Assembly (NCBI GenBank): GCA_900540905.1
Contig: UQHR01000011.1
Span: forward strand, 1-54,980
DNA from: an uncultured Collinsella sp.
GTDB taxonomy: Bacteria; Actinomycetota; Coriobacteriia; Coriobacteriales; Coriobacteriaceae
Direction: 5' to 3'
Length of the DNA stretch: 54,980 nt
The position numbers were made by a program, and so were the translations under genes. Positions 8,167-17,102 of this stretch are shown here, piece by piece; positions within the stretch are counted from its first letter, which is position 1, and each line of letters opens with the position of its first letter. The notes beneath the pieces are model-generated. The model was not told where the DNA came from. It saw nothing but the letters and a program-made list of their open reading frames with translations, and did not search any database.

Positions 8167-9890
8167 TCGAGCCCCACGGCCTTGCGAATAATACTTTTGT
8201 AACATGCGGGAACGCCATTAGCACCAAGAGCCTCCGCGAGGGCGACGCCAGACACGACGCCCTTGTTCGATGAAAGCCATGCATACATAAGCGCACGAAA
8301 TTTGGGCGTGTCTGCGAATACCCCGTCAAACTCTGGCCCCTGGAAATCATATTCCGGATCCGGCATGCTAACGTCGTAGACAGTGCGGGCGTTTTTCAAA
8401 GCTCTACTATTCCCCTTGATGCAAGTTGTCCTCTGAAAAGGATCAATCGACTCAAGAAGCGCAATAAACGCACCCTGGTTATCGCTAGCGAAGAACGAGT
8501 CAACGACCTCACCTTCGAAATCCCGTTCAATTGTCGTTATATGGTCCCCAGAAGTTTCCGGCAGCCCGGCATCCCGATCGACAATGGAATAATTTGGAAT
8601 CTCGAATTTGCCCAAAAGTTCGCAGATCGGCTTTACGTTCTCTTTCCCGCCAGCCCTGATGGGCACAACTCCATAATCATCCAGATCCATCCCAAGGTTG
8701 CGAGCGAACACCGGAATGGCTCCAGACTCTGTCTGCCCCTCAAAAGCCAAAACCGACCGCGCGAAAAAGGCCTCTCGTATCGACTCAAAGTTCAGCATAA
8801 GATGCTTTTCAACCTTGTCGGACAGGTCAATATCCCTACCGCATATGACCTTCGGCGAATCTTCGCCCTGCCCGAATCGCACAATGTTCTTATAGCCGCG
8901 AGCCAGAATGTTAGGCGAATGCGTCACCATGATCAGCTGAGCTTTGATTGAATCAATTCCGAAATAGTCCTTGAGAAGAGCATTGAATCCGTCATCCTTC
9001 CCTTCGCAAATCCTATGCAAGCTCTTCGAGAGACGCCTCTGCATATACGGGTGAAGGTGGGCTTCGGGTTCGTCATAAGCCAGAACGGCATGCAGCACGC
9101 GTCTGTCATCATCATCTGAGCAAAGGCTCTCTTGAAGGCGTTTAGGCGAAAGACGCATAATGCTCTCGATTATCGAGAGCGAGGCAATAGCGAGGTACTG
9201 CAAGCCTACCCCTGCCTTTTTAAAATGAACGCCCCTCTTGTCAAGCAAGGTAACCAAACTTCCAAGCGTTCCGCCATCCGATGAATCGACGCCCGGCCTC
9301 ACACCATATGATGACAGGATCGGGACGTCGCCGACGATTTCGCCGAGATCTGCAACCAGACCTTCGAGCTCGCTCCCATCCAGAAAATCGGAGACCTCTT
9401 TACCCTCCTTATCTAGATAAAGAGCGATACCTTTGGAGAGAACTTTACCGACACCTCGGGTACCATCAAACGCCAGGTCTCCCCTATTAAAGGATGCAGT
9501 CGAGTACCTGAACATGTGAACGGATCGCATCAGAGAGGGTGGAATACTTTCTCCGCTCCCTTCGGCCTTAAATTCAATTCGAGAATCCGGGTCGTCAGCA
9601 AAAGCGCAGATGGTAATAGTGTTTCCGGTCGTAGGATCGATGTCGAGCCCCGTTATTCCGATCTCGTCCTCGTCCAACTTTAAAGTTACTAGAGCCCCTG
9701 CGCGCTTTTCAATGTCAGCGAAATCCTCTTCGCTAATCGTCGCTTGATTGAAAATTGTATTGAGCAAGTCAAGCACATTCGTTTTGCCGAGGTTGTTCTC
9801 GCCGACAATATAGCTCACGTCCTCGTCAAAACTAATCGACACTCCATCGAGATTCCGATAGTTCTCAATCCTCAGTTTAGAGATCCTCAT
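8160..9890 (-). CDS. gajA: Gabija defence protein GajA, OLD-family ATPase-nuclease
   Basis: 576 residues, close to the size of characterised GajA. The N-terminal ABC/SMC-type ATPase has Walker A GENNLGKT (30-37), then a signature region, Walker B-type YDEPEAHLHP near 270-280 and the H-loop MVTHSPNIL. The C-terminal Toprim nuclease domain has FEGQTE (catalytic Glu), then SIVDRDAG (acidic metal-binding pair). GajA is a DNA-nicking nuclease held in check by nucleotides and released when phage replication depletes them. The ATG at 9890 follows GGGAGGAC six bases upstream. It is the first gene of the two-gene operon with gajB. That pairing, order and overlap separate it from single-gene OLD proteins. 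Confidence 0.92.
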   Translation of the reverse strand: MRISKLRIENYRNLDGVSISFDEDVSYIVGENNLGKTNVLDLLNTIFNQATISEEDFADIEKRAGALVTLKLDEDEIGITGLDIDPTTGNTITICAFADDPDSRIEFKAEGSGESIPPSLMRSVHMFRYSTASFNRGDLAFDGTRGVGKVLSKGIALYLDKEGKEVSDFLDGSELEGLVADLGEIVGDVPILSSYGVRPGVDSSDGGTLGSLVTLLDKRGVHFKKAGVGLQYLAIASLSIIESIMRLSPKRLQESLCSDDDDRRVLHAVLAYDEPEAHLHPYMQRRLSKSLHRICEGKDDGFNALLKDYFGIDSIKAQLIMVTHSPNILARGYKNIVRFGQGEDSPKVICGRDIDLSDKVEKHLMLNFESIREAFFARSVLAFEGQTESGAIPVFARNLGMDLDDYGVVPIRAGGKENVKPICELLGKFEIPNYSIVDRDAGLPETSGDHITTIERDFEGEVVDSFFASDNQGAFIALLESIDPFQRTTCIKGNSRALKNARTVYDVSMPDPEYDFQGPEFDGVFADTPKFRALMYAWLSSNKGVVSGVALAEALGANGVPACYKSIIRKAVGLEC

Positions 9891-10182
9891 GCGTCCTCCC
9901 GACCTTTATGGTTTTATGGCTTCCAACAATCTAACACGCCTCGTGTTGTACTGAACTTGAGGCACAGCCACTTCGAGAGGCTTGTAAAACATAAGAGTAG
10001 TCCTAAGAAGGTTGTTTGCATGCACCAAGCCGTCTCCTAAGGCTCCCTCCCCAACACCCCCCCCAGAAAGTTCGCTGATGTTGACTAGGGTTCCCGTAAA
10101 ATAAACCCCAACAAAATATGTGCGGAGTGCTGGCCGGGAGCTGCCTTCGGACCCTATTGGCTGCTCACCGAGAGGCTCCGCT
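9891..10182. other. Divergent intergenic region and long leader of the transglutaminase gene
   Basis: Contains the promoters for gajAB (minus) and for the transglutaminase gene (plus). From about 10065 to 10182 the sequence (GAAAGTTCGCTGATGTTGAC then CCCCAACAAAATATGTGCGG and GAGAGGCTCCGCT) is repeated with changes at 11853-11970, ahead of a decayed gene copy. The shared part covers a possible -35 (TTGACT, about 10080) and the ribosome site, and is long enough to hold a structured 5' leader; no known riboswitch consensus was recognised. Confidence 0.5.
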
Positions 10183-11661
10183 ATGAAACGACCCCTTTAC
10201 TACCTGCTCTGCGCGATCGCGTGCACGTCTATGGCAGGCGCGACGATGCCCATGGCAGCCATCGCGGAAGCCATCCAGCCTCAGGCAACCGCCGAGCAGC
10301 AGGCGCAAGCCGACGCCACGAGCAGCGACACGGGCAAGGCTGAAGATGGCACCAACACAAATGCGGCAGCAGACACCGTAGAGGACGGCACCGCAACATC
10401 CACCGGCGCCAGCGCAGCCAACACGGAAAGCGCTGACGGCACCGCCACCGCCAACACCGCAAACCCCACGGCCGCCACCCCCGGCACCGCCGCCACAACC
10501 ACCACCCCCATCCCATCCCTCCGAGCCCAAACCACCCCCACGCCCGATGCCATCTCCGCCACGCCACAAACCACCTACGCCCACTCCGCCACGACAACCC
10601 AAAACGGCGTCACCTTCACCGTCTCGTGGGACGACGCCCCCGCGGGCACCGCGACGACCTTCCACGTAACCCAGGCCAACGGCTCGTCCCAGGCCAAGGC
10701 GCGCATGGACGTGCCCACCTATTGGGACGGCGGCAGCCAGGAAAGCGTCTGCGACCCGTCGCGCCCGGCATGGGCCAGCTACTACAGCCTGGGCACCGCG
10801 GGCCACGACTTTACCTTTGACTTCACGGCATCGGGCACGTACCGCATCTACTTCTACTTTATGGACAACGACAGAAACGACCCCCAAAACGACAAGGGGA
10901 TCTACTACCTGCGCGCCATGGCGGAGGTGACCGTAAACGACGCCGCCCGCCCAAGCGTCACGCAGATCGTCGACAACGCCGTGACCCAGTGCAGACAAGA
11001 GACAAACGGCTCGGAATACGACATGGCGCTGCGGCTCCACGACTGGACGCTCAACCAGCTGGAATACGACCACAGCCTCAACTGGTGCTCGGCCGAAAGC
11101 GGACTCACGCGCCACCAGGGCACCTGCGAGAGCTACCAGCGCATCTACTCCAAGCTCCTTGACACCGCGGGCATCGCTAACGGCCGCATCACCGGCAACG
11201 GCCACACCTGGAACGCCGTAAAGATCGACGGCAAATGGTGTCAGATGGACCTAACCTGGGACGACACCAGCGACAATTGGTACGGAGACCTGGACCAGCG
11301 TCATCTGTACTTTGGCCTGACCGACGAGCTCATGGCAATCGCCCACTCCGACCACACGGCTAACTACCAGAAGGACGGCTACGCCCACCGCTCAACCGAC
11401 CTGTCCAACAATTACTTTGTGCGAAACGGCAAGGCTGATGAATGGGCCGAAAAGTATGCCGACCGTATTCAGCAGCACTTGGATGCTAAGGCAGAAAGCT
11501 TTTCTATTGATGCTGATAACCAGTCGTTCCCGCCGAGCATCTCGGGAATTCAGAATGGGATTGTTGCTTATGCGATGAATCAAATAGACCGGAAGACCGC
11601 TGGAAACAAAGACTATCTATCTGCCGAGTCGAAGGTCGAGATGACGTCGAGCAGCAGCTGA
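10183..11661 (+). CDS. Secreted transglutaminase-like (cysteine protease fold) protein
   Basis: 492 residues from ATG 10183, after a GAGAGG site. A signal peptide is clear: KRP start, hydrophobic core YYLLCAIACTSMAGA, then AIAEA. A low-complexity Ala/Thr/Asp/Asn-rich linker covers about residues 30-150. A beta-rich domain follows, then a transglutaminase-like core with the catalytic triad order: Cys in GTCESY (about 315), His in GHTWNAV (about 341) and Asp in QMDLTWDD (about 356). Such domains in exported proteins usually act as peptidases or cross-linkers of surface or host proteins; the substrate is unknown. There is no sorting signal, and the end (EMTSSSS) looks abrupt, so the C terminus may be truncated. 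A decayed duplicate of the 5' part lies downstream. Confidence 0.82.
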   Translation: MKRPLYYLLCAIACTSMAGATMPMAAIAEAIQPQATAEQQAQADATSSDTGKAEDGTNTNAAADTVEDGTATSTGASAANTESADGTATANTANPTAATPGTAATTTTPIPSLRAQTTPTPDAISATPQTTYAHSATTTQNGVTFTVSWDDAPAGTATTFHVTQANGSSQAKARMDVPTYWDGGSQESVCDPSRPAWASYYSLGTAGHDFTFDFTASGTYRIYFYFMDNDRNDPQNDKGIYYLRAMAEVTVNDAARPSVTQIVDNAVTQCRQETNGSEYDMALRLHDWTLNQLEYDHSLNWCSAESGLTRHQGTCESYQRIYSKLLDTAGIANGRITGNGHTWNAVKIDGKWCQMDLTWDDTSDNWYGDLDQRHLYFGLTDELMAIAHSDHTANYQKDGYAHRSTDLSNNYFVRNGKADEWAEKYADRIQQHLDAKAESFSIDADNQSFPPSISGIQNGIVAYAMNQIDRKTAGNKDYLSAESKVEMTSSSS

Positions 11662-11792
11662 ACCGCGGCAGGGGCTCGACACCTGCTCGGTGGATGCCGT
11701 CCCCCAGGCGGTGAAGGTGAGGGGGATCCAGCCCGAGGGGATGTAGGAATGCGATAGGAAAGTCATAGATGCGGGCGTGCTGGCTAAAATGG

Positions 11793-11822
11793 GTCGGCCG
11801 GGATTGGTCAATCTCGGCCGAC
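11793..11822 (+). terminator. Hairpin after the transglutaminase gene
   Basis: Arms GTCGGCCGGGATTG and CAATCTCGGCCGAC with a two-base centre, followed by TATATTTGG. Probable factor-independent terminator, though the U-tract is weak. Confidence 0.55.
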
Positions 11823-11862
11823 TATATTTGGCTAAATTATTCCATCGCTAACACAGAAAGCT

Positions 11863-12239
11863 CGCTGATGTTTACTGGTGTTTCCGAAAACCCCAACAAA
11901 ATATGCGCGGCATGCTAGCGCGGTGCTTCTTTTGGACCCTATCGCCTGCTCCCAGAGAGGCTCCGCTACGCCCCCCATCGCCCACCATGTGCAATCGCGC
12001 GCATGTCCATGGCAAGCGCACCAATACCCATGGCGGTCATCGCAGAAGCCATGCGGCCTCAAGCAACAGCCGCGCAACAGGCACAAACCAAGACAGCAAT
12101 AAGCGATACTGACAAGGCCGAAGGGACCACAAGCTCAAACACCACCGACTCAAGTGATTCCGCAGTAGATGTCAAAAGAGACAACAACGCCGCCCCCGTC
12201 AGCGCGACCAGCGCAACCGACAGCACCATCCCCCATTAG
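11863..12239 (+). pseudogene. Decayed copy of the transglutaminase leader and signal-peptide region
   Basis: The leader TCGCTGATGTTTACTGG, the CCCCAACAAAATATG block and GAGAGGCTCCGCT recur here in the same order as before the gene at 10183, but the ATG has become ACG and the signal-sequence codons are deleted or shifted. A reading frame resumes at 12003 (MSMASAPIPMAVIAEAMRPQ), matching MPMAAIAEAIQPQ of the intact gene, followed by a short Thr/Ser/Asp linker and a stop at 12237-12239. The catalytic domain is missing altogether. It is a remnant of a tandem paralogue. Confidence 0.75.
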
Positions 12240-12394
12240 CTTCCTCATCGAGCAGCGCGCTGGGCGCCTCCTCGATGGTCTTCCTCGGAGGAGTCTTCAT
12301 TTCCTTGCACAGCAGTTCCTCGTCGACCGTTACGATGTTCGCAAATTCGGCACGTATCCCATTCGTCTGTGATTCGCTGCTTAGCCGCCAGAGA

Positions 12395-12431
12395 CCACAT
12401 GACAGAGCGCGGACCGTGCTCCGTCATGTGG
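12395..12431. terminator. Strong hairpin, possible terminator
   Basis: Arms CCACATGACAGAGC and GCTCCGTCATGTGG around a short loop, with one mismatch. There is no long U-tract on either strand (plus side continues TTGTCAATTT), so its termination role is uncertain. Confidence 0.4.
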
Positions 12432-12484
12432 TTGTCAATTTCCAAATAACTTGACGTTACCAGTGATGCGGTTTCAAACCGGTT

Positions 12485-12516
12485 AAAAAGGGGTATCGAC
12501 CCAAGCCGATACCCCT
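12485..12516 (-). terminator. Terminator of the polysaccharide operon
   Basis: On the minus strand AGGGGTATCGG and CGATACCCC form the stem, followed by TTTTTAACC. It lies about 90 bases after the last gene of the operon. Confidence 0.85.
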
Positions 12517-12606
12517 AATGCAAGCACGCTTTAATCCAATTAAGCCATTATCAATACTGCTTTATCGGATCAGCGTACATCGTGAATTGAAAGCCAATCC
12601 AGCAAC

Positions 12607-13110
12607 CTATCGAAGCTCTCTGTAAACTAGATCCCGTTTTTCGTGAAATAGCATATTCGCGGGTACATCTTTAGAAACAACGCTATTCGCAGCGATGACC
12701 GCATTATCGCCAATGGCTACACCTTTAAGCACCACGACATTCGCGCCAAGCCAGACGTTGTCGCCAATATGCACGGGCGCTGTCGTAGTCGGCTGGTCCC
12801 GATACATGATCCCATCCTGCGACATACCGTGGTCGAAGTCATACACATGGACGTTTGGACCAAATAGGCAGCCTCTACCAATCTCAATTCGTTCATGAGC
12901 AATCAGGACGCAACCGTAATTGAAAGACGTTCGTTCACCGACGCTAATAACGCCTTTATCCGATACGCGACAATAAAACGGTCGCCTGAAAGCCTTCGTC
13001 ATGGTTATCTGGCCAGGGAATCTCCCTGCAAGAAACGCCAACTTACCCCGGACATAAATCCAGGTCGCCACATGCTCAACAAAGTCCATTAAATCAAGAG
13101 AAACGCCCAT
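12607..13110 (-). CDS. Left-handed beta-helix acyltransferase (hexapeptide repeat)
   Basis: 167 residues. After an N-terminal helix, hexapeptide repeats with the [LIV]-G-x4 pattern run from about residue 60 (IEIGRGCLFGPNVHVYDFDH) to the end (VHIGDNVWLGANVVVLKGVA and IGDNAVIAANSVVSKDVPAN). The pattern and the YDFDH loop are typical of the maltose/galactoside O-acetyltransferase group, which O-acetylates sugars in surface polysaccharides. The C-terminal end resembles the capsule acetyltransferases of the same superfamily. It is the last gene of the operon, six bases after the F420H2-dehydrogenase-like gene. Acceptor sugar is not predictable. Confidence 0.85.
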   Translation of the reverse strand: MGVSLDLMDFVEHVATWIYVRGKLAFLAGRFPGQITMTKAFRRPFYCRVSDKGVISVGERTSFNYGCVLIAHERIEIGRGCLFGPNVHVYDFDHGMSQDGIMYRDQPTTTAPVHIGDNVWLGANVVVLKGVAIGDNAVIAANSVVSKDVPANMLFHEKRDLVYRELR

Positions 13111-13115
13111 AGTAA

Positions 13116-14270
13116 CTATTTCCTTTTAATAAGCTGTTTCACAAGAGTCTTGAGAGATTTCACGAAGCCGTAGGCGCCAACAAACCGAGCAGTGCCCTCG
13201 AACCCCTTATGCTTATAAGCCTTCCAGAAACCATCAACGTTACCCTGCGGAGAGGACGACCTCTCCAGCATCGGATTACCGGGCAGCACCTCTTCAAGAG
13301 ATATATCTGTTACGCCTGGCTCAAATACACCAGATGCGACAATACGCTCGGCTAGCTCACTATTAACCATAACAACAGAAAGTCCCTTATGATCATTAAA
13401 ACCTTTGCGAACTCGATCGACGCCAAGAAAATCAGCAAGAGTAAAGTCGGAAACCCTGTTGACGTCGGTATAGGCGCAGTTATAACAGCTGGAATTTAAA
13501 GCGTTATTGCTATAGAACACATCTCGCCAAGTATTAGATTCAATCGTGTCATAGAGAGCAGTGCCGTCGTCCAAGAGAGCCTTCTCGACATGGACTCCCC
13601 AACCTCTGTCCTTGGGGCGATGAAAATATTTGATGACCTTCTTTCCGGACTTTTTTTCCAAAAAGGAAATGTATTCGCGGAACATACGATTACTAGGTGT
13701 GCCATGGCAGATTAAATCGCAGGTAACCAACTGTCCGGAATAGTTTTTCTTAGACAGAAAACTCCTAAGACCCGCAATTTGGCATGGGGTTCCGCTGTAG
13801 AGCACGTCAAGACCTTGTTTCAAGTCGTTATATGCTTCGACATATGAAGAGCCAACGAAGCCCTGTGAGTATTTTGAGCCTCGACAAGATTGCGCGTCGT
13901 CAACAGAGGCACAACGCCGCTGAACAACGCGGAAATCTTCATCGAAGCAAGCGCCGTAAACGACGCCGCCATTATTTAGGACGTAAGTAGCCAAGGTCCA
14001 AAACGCGGCACCCGAGGAACTTTTTGCGCGTTCGGCGTCGTCAGCCTGATAAGCCAATACCCGACGAGAGTTCATCTTTAGATCGTCGCTCGTCAAACCA
14101 TTAGCCGGACATACCCTCTGGCACAAACCGCACTCAACACATTTTGATTCGTCAATCTTCGGACGGTAAAACCCATGAGAGTCTTCTACAATCTGAATCG
14201 CCGATCGAGGACACACAGACAGACACGCAGAGCACCCGGTACAGCGTTGACTATCTTTGCAGATATCCAT
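13116..14270 (-). CDS. Coenzyme F420 hydrogenase/dehydrogenase beta-subunit family protein
   Basis: 384 residues. Two 4Fe-4S clusters at the N terminus: CTGCSACLSVCP (about 10-21) and CVECGLCQRVCP (about 44-55). The FrhB-type N- and C-terminal domains follow, with conserved GTPCQIAGLR and CDLICHG. Members inside polysaccharide loci commonly accompany pyruvyl transferases and probably perform a redox step on a sugar or its substituent; actual use of F420 is not implied. It overlaps the polymerase gene by 20 bases, so translation is coupled. The pyruvyl-transferase family gene lies three genes upstream. Confidence 0.85.
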   Translation of the reverse strand: MDICKDSQRCTGCSACLSVCPRSAIQIVEDSHGFYRPKIDESKCVECGLCQRVCPANGLTSDDLKMNSRRVLAYQADDAERAKSSSGAAFWTLATYVLNNGGVVYGACFDEDFRVVQRRCASVDDAQSCRGSKYSQGFVGSSYVEAYNDLKQGLDVLYSGTPCQIAGLRSFLSKKNYSGQLVTCDLICHGTPSNRMFREYISFLEKKSGKKVIKYFHRPKDRGWGVHVEKALLDDGTALYDTIESNTWRDVFYSNNALNSSCYNCAYTDVNRVSDFTLADFLGVDRVRKGFNDHKGLSVVMVNSELAERIVASGVFEPGVTDISLEEVLPGNPMLERSSSPQGNVDGFWKAYKHKGFEGTARFVGAYGFVKSLKTLVKQLIKRK

Positions 14271-15594
14271 GGAATCCCTCCCTATCGTTAAGAATCATCT
14301 TGTCTGAGCCGCAAATAGCAAACGCCGCCACACATGAAATGAAATACGGTATGTAGCACTGCGGATCGTATAAAGGGTTGCCTGAAAAGCAATAAATTAG
14401 AAAGAAAATCTGAACACCCAAACAGGCCCACAAGCAAAAGGAGTCCCCATAAGGACCTTCCTCTAAAAGAGATTCAGATCGATGCATGGCTGCAAGGATG
14501 GAGAGAAACGCAGGCACAACAAAAGCCGCAAGGCCAATCACACCCGTCTCGGCAAGCAACTGAAGGTATACGTTGTGAGCACTCATCGACGAAAAGCCAA
14601 GATTGCTGTACATTGCACCAAGGGAGGTAGTGGCAACATACTTGGAATAAGTCCCCCAACCACAACCAAGTAAGGGTTTTGCATAAAACATACTCCAAGC
14701 GCAATCGTACAAATAGCTTCTGCCATTGCCCGTTTCATCATCTGAAAGCTCAATAAACCTCTCAAGAGTCGCCTGAACAGCGGGAACAAACGTAGCAAGA
14801 ACGCCGACAGCTATTACAGCGATTGCAGCAACAACCAAGGTCTTGAGCATCGTCCCGGTAAGCTTCTTTCTATTTACGAACAGATACGAGATGACGATAG
14901 CAGCAACGGATGCAACCAAAGGACCCCGCTTAGTAGTCAGAAATAGCGCAAGCAAGAGCATCAGGCTCAGCATCAAATCTTTAATCCGAACCTTTTCCCT
15001 GCTACCAGCAAGACCACAGGCCCAAGAGACGAGACCCAAACTCAAATAAATCGAATTAGTGCTGTAGTGCGCCGTGAAGCCAGAGCGATAGTCCCTAGCC
15101 ATATAGCTACCTGAAAAGAAGGCAGATTTAACTGGCAGATAAAGTGCGGGGACTAGCCAGAAGACGATGGTGCAGAACGCATGAAATGCTGCAAAGGCGA
15201 CAAGAACCCTAAGGCATGAAGTGACCCAGGATCGCTCGCCTGCCGCAACATACATGCACAGAAATAGAAGCGTATAAACTACGAGCAGGGTTAAATTAGC
15301 CACACCGTATATCAAACTATGAATAAAGAACAGCACAAAGAAAGGTGCCCAAGCCAGCTCAAGGCCAAATCTTTTGCAAGCAAATCTTCTGTTAGTCACA
15401 AAATGCAGGAGAAACGCCGTAGCAGATAGCAGGAGGCAGACATCGAGTGCAAGCGCAGAAGCAGCGAGCGATTGGCAGAAAAAGGCGTAAAAGAGCAGTG
15501 GAATGAACACCATGGACCCATCATTTAGGGAAAAGCGTCGCTCTAACTCAGAGCAAGACTCAACACCGGCCCTAGACGCGCTGAAATAATTCAT
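14251..15594 (-). CDS. O-antigen ligase/polymerase family membrane protein (Wzy-like)
   Basis: 447 residues with about ten to twelve hydrophobic segments from residue 28 to the end. A large extracytoplasmic region precedes a conserved-type motif: ELSDDETGNGRSYLYDCAWS then GCGWGTYS and SAHNVYLQLLAETG, the pattern of the Wzy_C/O-antigen ligase domain. It would polymerise lipid-linked repeat units on the outer face of the membrane. The position beside the flippase, two bases after it, supports polymerase rather than ligase in this Gram-positive-type organism. AT-rich relative to core genes. Confidence 0.85.
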   Translation of the reverse strand: MNYFSASRAGVESCSELERRFSLNDGSMVFIPLLFYAFFCQSLAASALALDVCLLLSATAFLLHFVTNRRFACKRFGLELAWAPFFVLFFIHSLIYGVANLTLLVVYTLLFLCMYVAAGERSWVTSCLRVLVAFAAFHAFCTIVFWLVPALYLPVKSAFFSGSYMARDYRSGFTAHYSTNSIYLSLGLVSWACGLAGSREKVRIKDLMLSLMLLLALFLTTKRGPLVASVAAIVISYLFVNRKKLTGTMLKTLVVAAIAVIAVGVLATFVPAVQATLERFIELSDDETGNGRSYLYDCAWSMFYAKPLLGCGWGTYSKYVATTSLGAMYSNLGFSSMSAHNVYLQLLAETGVIGLAAFVVPAFLSILAAMHRSESLLEEGPYGDSFCLWACLGVQIFFLIYCFSGNPLYDPQCYIPYFISCVAAFAICGSDKMILNDREGFHGYLQR

Positions 15595-15595
15595 C

Positions 15596-17086
15596 CTATT
15601 TAATCCTCATAAAACGACCAATAATCGAACTATAGCTAGGCCTGTCGAAGAAATAGAGCGTCGCGCATGCGGCGACTGCGCCCCAAATGACAAGACCGAT
15701 GGCGACCGCAATCCATCCTGTCCAACTTCCAGCGAAGCAAGACAGTAGATAGCCAGGCATGGCCACGAGAACGGTCTGTAATACATACACGCCAAATGAC
15801 CAAAACGAACTCGAAAGAGAGTCCTTCGAGATTTTACGAGGCTCGTAGAGCAAAAGGTCAATCACGCGGTATAGATTGGATACGCAGGACGCAGCAATTG
15901 TGCCGACGACCCCACAACGCATTGTGAGTGGGATACCCAAGACGATAATGATTGCAGCCTGCAAGCAGGTCTGCGCCCTAGTCTCACGGTACATGCCAGC
16001 AGCAATTACAAGTAGGCCCTGGGACGACTTGCCATGATAGAGAAAAACATTTAGGACGACGAGGAAACCGAGCAGGACATTGTGGTAATTTGCATCGTGA
16101 AACCCGCCTGCATACAAATCAACAAACGGCATAATCAATGAAAAAGCACATCCGCATGCCACAGCGGAGACTGCGTACACAAGCGCTCGATATGGCTTAT
16201 AGGAAGACCGAAGACCCTCGTAGTCTCCCTCAGCAATCTGTCGACCAAAGAGCGCCTGAAGCCCTGTACCAAGGACATTCGGAATCATCTGTAGCCCCGT
16301 AGATACGAGCATATAAACAGCAAGAACGCTAACTTCACTCATGCTCCCACAGAGGAAGGTCGCCAAAATAACGGGCGCGCCCGACTGAACGGCTCCCAAG
16401 ATTTGGAGAAACAACGCATCCCATCTCTGTGGTAGCTGATAGTCACCGTAATCAACCTTGCAATTGAGCTTCGGATAATGGCGGCGTGTATACAGAGCGA
16501 GAATCAGGCTGCGCGCAAAAACCGCAGAGAGAGCCAACGCATAGACAGCGACAACAGGAGCATGGAGATAGGCAAACAAGAAAATGACGGCCGTGTTAAC
16601 CAGCGTGAAGACCGTCGATGCGAGTTGAATGAGCCAGTTCTTTTGATCGGCGGTAAGGAAAACTTGGTACTTGGCGAGGGAAAAGAAATCCACGACGATC
16701 TTGGCACCCAACAGGAAGGTAAGCACCATGATCTCCCAAGGCGCAAGCGAACCTACCGAGACAAATATGGGATAAACGACCGAAAGGCCAACCAGCAAGA
16801 CAAGAAACAACATGCCCGACTTCTGATAAAAGACCTTCGAGGCCGAAGCCACGACGTTAATCCCATCCCAGTCGCCCTTAGCAATAGGCTTATATAGAGC
16901 GAAGGTCGCCGCACCAGAAATACCAGCTTCGACAAGTGCGAAATAACCAATAAACTGAGTTAGAGAGGTCACCAGACCGTTAACCTCGGATCCATATACG
17001 CCAATAATCGCCCTTGGGACGAGGAAGCCGGCAACGATAGCGGTCAACTGGTAGACCAAGTTCCAAAAAGTATTCTTTGCAAACAT
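15596..17086 (-). CDS. Polysaccharide flippase, Wzx/MATE-like
   Basis: 496 residues from ATG 17086 (MFAKNTFWNLVYQLTAIVAG), with about 12 to 14 transmembrane helices. The opening NTFWNLVYQL...VPRAIIGVYGSEVNGLVTSL is typical of the polysaccharide biosynthesis flippase family, which moves lipid-linked repeat units across the membrane. Longer in-frame starts up to 17299 would overlap the upstream gene and are not membrane-like, so I reject them. The ribosome site is weak, suggesting coupling to the pyruvyl-transferase gene that ends 16 bases upstream. Confidence 0.88.
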   Translation of the reverse strand: MFAKNTFWNLVYQLTAIVAGFLVPRAIIGVYGSEVNGLVTSLTQFIGYFALVEAGISGAATFALYKPIAKGDWDGINVVASASKVFYQKSGMLFLVLLVGLSVVYPIFVSVGSLAPWEIMVLTFLLGAKIVVDFFSLAKYQVFLTADQKNWLIQLASTVFTLVNTAVIFLFAYLHAPVVAVYALALSAVFARSLILALYTRRHYPKLNCKVDYGDYQLPQRWDALFLQILGAVQSGAPVILATFLCGSMSEVSVLAVYMLVSTGLQMIPNVLGTGLQALFGRQIAEGDYEGLRSSYKPYRALVYAVSAVACGCAFSLIMPFVDLYAGGFHDANYHNVLLGFLVVLNVFLYHGKSSQGLLVIAAGMYRETRAQTCLQAAIIIVLGIPLTMRCGVVGTIAASCVSNLYRVIDLLLYEPRKISKDSLSSSFWSFGVYVLQTVLVAMPGYLLSCFAGSWTGWIAVAIGLVIWGAVAACATLYFFDRPSYSSIIGRFMRIK

Positions 17087-17102
17087 AAGCCAGAAACGAC
17101 AC

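Larger units (their letters stand above)
12240..12606. other. Intergenic region with a minus-strand coding remnant and terminators
   Basis: On the minus strand, about 12380-12200 stays open and reads as a plausible protein tail (TNGIRAEFANIVTVDEELLC, then KEMKTPPRKTIEEAP). It has no start or ribosome site and is probably a gene fragment of unknown family. A strong hairpin lies at 12395-12431 and the polysaccharide-operon terminator at 12485-12516. Confidence 0.4.

Noticed and set aside
6349..9890. Other OLD-nuclease systems such as retron-linked or PARIS
   Set aside because: No reverse transcriptase, and the partner is a UvrD helicase overlapping gajA, which is the Gabija arrangement.
10065..10182. 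c-di-GMP or c-di-AMP riboswitch in the transglutaminase leader
   Set aside because: None of the conserved core elements of those classes could be matched by eye; kept only as an unassigned conserved leader.
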